Assembly: GCF_003864295.1 (NCBI RefSeq)
Contig: NZ_BDQK01000014.1
Location: 124,001 to 188,000, forward strand
Direction: 5' to 3'
Source: Aphanothece sacrum FPU1
Lineage (GTDB): Bacteria > Cyanobacteriota > Cyanobacteriia > Cyanobacteriales > Microcystaceae
Length of the DNA: 64,000 bases
Under the pieces are notes generated by a model, which did not search any database, was not told the origin of the DNA, and saw only the letters and a list, made by a program, of their open reading frames with translations. Below are positions 61,762 to 64,000 of the stretch, piece after piece. Every line of letters starts with the position of its first letter. Position 1 is the stretch's first letter. The translations under genes and the position numbers were made by a program.

Positions 61762-64000
61762 CTAATCATTTTGAGAAGAAGCTTTAAAAATGGGGGTTAC
61801 TTCTTCTTCTTTTTCAACAGGAGTGACAAATGTTTTTTTAGATTTTCTGCGACTCTTTCCAGGAGGTTTAGGCGGTTTTTTACCTCCTTCAAGGATATAT
61901 TTTTCAAAGTTTTTAATCACAATATAAAGAATAGGAACTAAAACTAAACTTAACACCGTTGCTAATGCTAACCCGCCAAAAATTGCAGTTCCTAAAGACC
62001 AACGACTAACCGCTCCCACACTAGACGCACTTAATAGGGGAGCAAACCCAACTAAGGACGAAACTGCTGTCATTAAAATAGGTCGTAAACGTTCTTCAGC
62101 AGCACTAATAGCCGCTTGAGCAATAGTCATTCCTAAAGCACGAGCTTGGTTAGCAAATTCAACGATAAGAATCGCATTTTTCGCCGCTAAACCAATTAAC
62201 ATAACCAAGGCGACCTGAGCATACATATCATTGTTTAAAATGGGCCAGATGCCGTTTCCTGGGTTAAACGGAGCAGTTTGTACAAAAGCAACCCGTAACC
62301 AAATGGCCCCTAATGCGCCCAAAATAGCCAAAGGAACCGTTAATAAAATGATTGTGGGGTCAACATAGCTTTCATACTGGGCAGCTAGAACCAAAAATAC
62401 CATGACAAATGCTAGACCAAAAACAATAGGGGCCGCACCACCAGAGGTTTTTTCCTCTGCTGCCGTATTAGTCCATTCATAGCCAAATCCTGGTTGTAAT
62501 ACCTCATTAGCGACTTCTTCCATCACTTTGATCACCTGTCCTGAACTATAACCAGGGGCAGGAGAAGCAATTAATTTAATGGCAGGATAGGTCTTAAAAC
62601 GGGTTAAAATTGGGGGATAGGTAGTTCTTTCGGGAGTGACTAAATTACTTAATTGAACCATAGTCCCATCACGCGATCGCACATACAAACGACCAATATC
62701 TTCAGGGTTGTCTCGATCTTCTGCTTCCGCTTGAGCATAAACCCGATATAGACGACCTTCAAAGACAAATTGATTGACAAAATTTGAACCAATATAGGTT
62801 TGTAAGGTTCTTAAAATATCTTGAATGTCAACATTTTGGGCCTTGGCTTTTTCCCGATCAATAGACATGGTGATCAAGGGACTATTAAAGGTAAATGTGG
62901 TAAAAGTTCGCCCAATTTCAGGTCGTTTATTAGCGGCGGCTATTACCCTTTGAGTATTATCAATTAAAGCATTCATGCCTTTTAATTGACGATCTTGGAT
63001 AAAGATTTCTGAACCTTCAAAACTACTTAAACCATCTACTGGAGGCGCATTAGCAGCAAAAACTCTGGCTCCAGAAATTTGTTGAGCAAAGGATCGATTA
63101 AGATTTTGGATAATACCAAAGGCTGATTTTTGTGGGCCGGGGCGTTCTTCCCAAGGTCGTAACTTAATAAAAGTCAGAGATTTATTCGCATTTCTTCCTT
63201 CAAAAGAAAATCCCGTCAAGTTAATCACATGATCTAAAACTTGATCAGCATTTTCCATGTTTTGAACAATTTTAGTTGTTTGTTGATCAATGGCATAAGT
63301 ATAGTTAAGAGAAACCCCTGGAGGAGCTTCCGTAAGAGCAAAAAAATAGCCTTGATCTTCAGCCGGAATAAACCCTGATGGCATTGTCGTATATATCCAC
63401 CAAGTAGCAATTAATCCCCCAATAAATATCGCCATAACGATAATTTTAATGTGGGTAAGAAAGGTGACAAAACGACGATAACCTCCTCGAATAAATTCAA
63501 AACATCGGTTAAACCAACGAAAAAAGATCCCTAATGGCCCATGTTGTTCTTCAACAAATAGAGTATTATCTAAGCCAACAATTACTTTTAAACCAGGGGG
63601 AAAACTGGGTTCTAATTGTGCCATTTTATCTTTAGCAGCTTGCGCCGTTTCTAAAGCATTGCTTCCAGGTAATTGATAGATTAAAAAAGCCACACCCGGC
63701 TGACCATCTACATCTACTAAGGTATCATAGTTTTCCATGCCTAATTCGGCTCGTCCCACATCACCAATGCGGATCAGAGTACCATCTTCTCCGACTTTTA
63801 CCACCATATTTTCTGCTTCTTCGACGTTAGTAAATCGTCCAGCAACCCGTAAGGGAAATTCAAATTGCTGTTCAGGAGGCGCGGGTTGTTGTCCAATTCT
63901 TCCGATTCCCACCTCAAAATTCTGTTCATTAATGATAGCAACTACATCTAAAGCGGTGAGTCCTCTAGCCGCTAATTTATCAGGTTCAAGCCAAATTCTC
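61762..64000 (-). CDS. RND efflux permease, HAE1/AcrB type, C-terminal part (runs off right edge)
   Basis: 746 residues of the C-terminal part of an inner-membrane drug/hydrophobe exporter. The frame stays open to the window edge (RIWLEPDKLAARGLTALDVV precedes the GTG at 63912, so that GTG is not the start). Seen are the end of the first porter region, a helix HIKIIVMAIFIGGLIATWWI followed by MPSGFIPAEDQGYFFALTEA, porter subdomains, and C-terminal helices with AAKNAILIVEFANQARALGM and RLRPILMTAVSSLVGFAPLL. The tail is Lys/Pro-rich (KPPKPPGKSRRKSKK). It would work with a membrane-fusion protein and an outer-membrane channel, not visible here. Confidence 0.92.
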   Translation of the reverse strand, partial: RIWLEPDKLAARGLTALDVVAIINEQNFEVGIGRIGQQPAPPEQQFEFPLRVAGRFTNVEEAENMVVKVGEDGTLIRIGDVGRAELGMENYDTLVDVDGQPGVAFLIYQLPGSNALETAQAAKDKMAQLEPSFPPGLKVIVGLDNTLFVEEQHGPLGIFFRWFNRCFEFIRGGYRRFVTFLTHIKIIVMAIFIGGLIATWWIYTTMPSGFIPAEDQGYFFALTEAPPGVSLNYTYAIDQQTTKIVQNMENADQVLDHVINLTGFSFEGRNANKSLTFIKLRPWEERPGPQKSAFGIIQNLNRSFAQQISGARVFAANAPPVDGLSSFEGSEIFIQDRQLKGMNALIDNTQRVIAAANKRPEIGRTFTTFTFNSPLITMSIDREKAKAQNVDIQDILRTLQTYIGSNFVNQFVFEGRLYRVYAQAEAEDRDNPEDIGRLYVRSRDGTMVQLSNLVTPERTTYPPILTRFKTYPAIKLIASPAPGYSSGQVIKVMEEVANEVLQPGFGYEWTNTAAEEKTSGGAAPIVFGLAFVMVFLVLAAQYESYVDPTIILLTVPLAILGALGAIWLRVAFVQTAPFNPGNGIWPILNNDMYAQVALVMLIGLAAKNAILIVEFANQARALGMTIAQAAISAAEERLRPILMTAVSSLVGFAPLLSASSVGAVSRWSLGTAIFGGLALATVLSLVLVPILYIVIKNFEKYILEGGKKPPKPPGKSRRKSKKTFVTPVEKEEEVTPIFKASSQND

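Overview
The window reads as chromosomal DNA of an AT-rich unicellular cyanobacterium of the Cyanothece/Crocosphaera/Microcystis type (placement by gene content, not by a computed tree). The evidence is more than twenty GCGATCGC (HIP1) octamers spread over both strands, a PSII-assembly-like small protein, an ictB-like gene, a phototaxis (pix/tax type) che operon with cyanobacteriochrome GAF domains, PEP-CTERM proteins, Uma2, DUF29 and DUF1902/HicA families, and many short interspersed repeats. Most genes are ordinary core genes; the accessory signal sits in the spaces between them.

Layout. 1-2,100: start of recG (runs off the left edge), a P-loop NTPase of unknown role and a sugar-isomerase-type cupin. 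2,162-5,788: pdhB, secD, secF. 5,835-6,275: a HicA/DUF1902 toxin-antitoxin pair. 6,653-11,012: an orphan ABC ATPase and gcvP, with a RelE-type toxin-antitoxin pair lodged directly upstream of gcvP. 11,940-13,018: a possible 55-residue membrane protein, the HU gene and a broken group II intron reverse transcriptase. 13,422-18,154: a vWA PEP-CTERM protein, a pabC-like lyase, a methyltransferase, and a two-gene cassette (DUF4465 PEP-CTERM protein plus DUF4430 secreted protein) that may bind corrinoids. 18,276-19,209: two kinds of tandem repeat leading into a Uma2 gene. 20,032-26,718: guaA, a repeat-rich gap, a DUF1800/DUF1501 pair and ictB.

27,125-40,964 is the largest functional unit: PATAN-REC regulator, CheY-like REC, CheW, methyl-accepting protein, c-type haem DUF3365 protein, second methyl-accepting protein, CheA-REC hybrid and a second CheW, all on the plus strand. 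Both methyl-accepting proteins carry a GAF domain with the DPCF and CH cysteines, 28 residues apart, of blue/green cyanobacteriochromes such as PixJ. Light, and perhaps redox state or a haem ligand, therefore probably feeds one CheA that controls type IV pilus motility; the prepilin peptidase gene pilD follows at 44,973.

41,519-64,000: TPR protein, phytase-like lipoprotein, phosphatase, pilD, accD, a psb35-like gene, a short-chain dehydrogenase, an LptF/G permease, pheS, DUF29, a chimeric kinase-remnant/D,D-carboxypeptidase locus, alr, a Rieske oxygenase, a TldE/PmbA protein, DUF1499, a MidA-type methyltransferase, small membrane proteins and the C-terminal part of an RND efflux pump (runs off the right edge).

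The most striking unexplained material is the interspersed repeats: a family of roughly 190-bp elements with inverted ends (GGTTCTACCGGA) and several internal hairpins whose arms vary together; five 28-bp palindromes (GTAGGG...CCCTAC), one of them inserted in frame inside cheA; GGGCGGGTTT and GGGCATGGCA inverted-repeat elements; and tandem arrays with periods of 206, 152, 16 and 7 bp. No tRNA, rRNA or CRISPR array was recognised.
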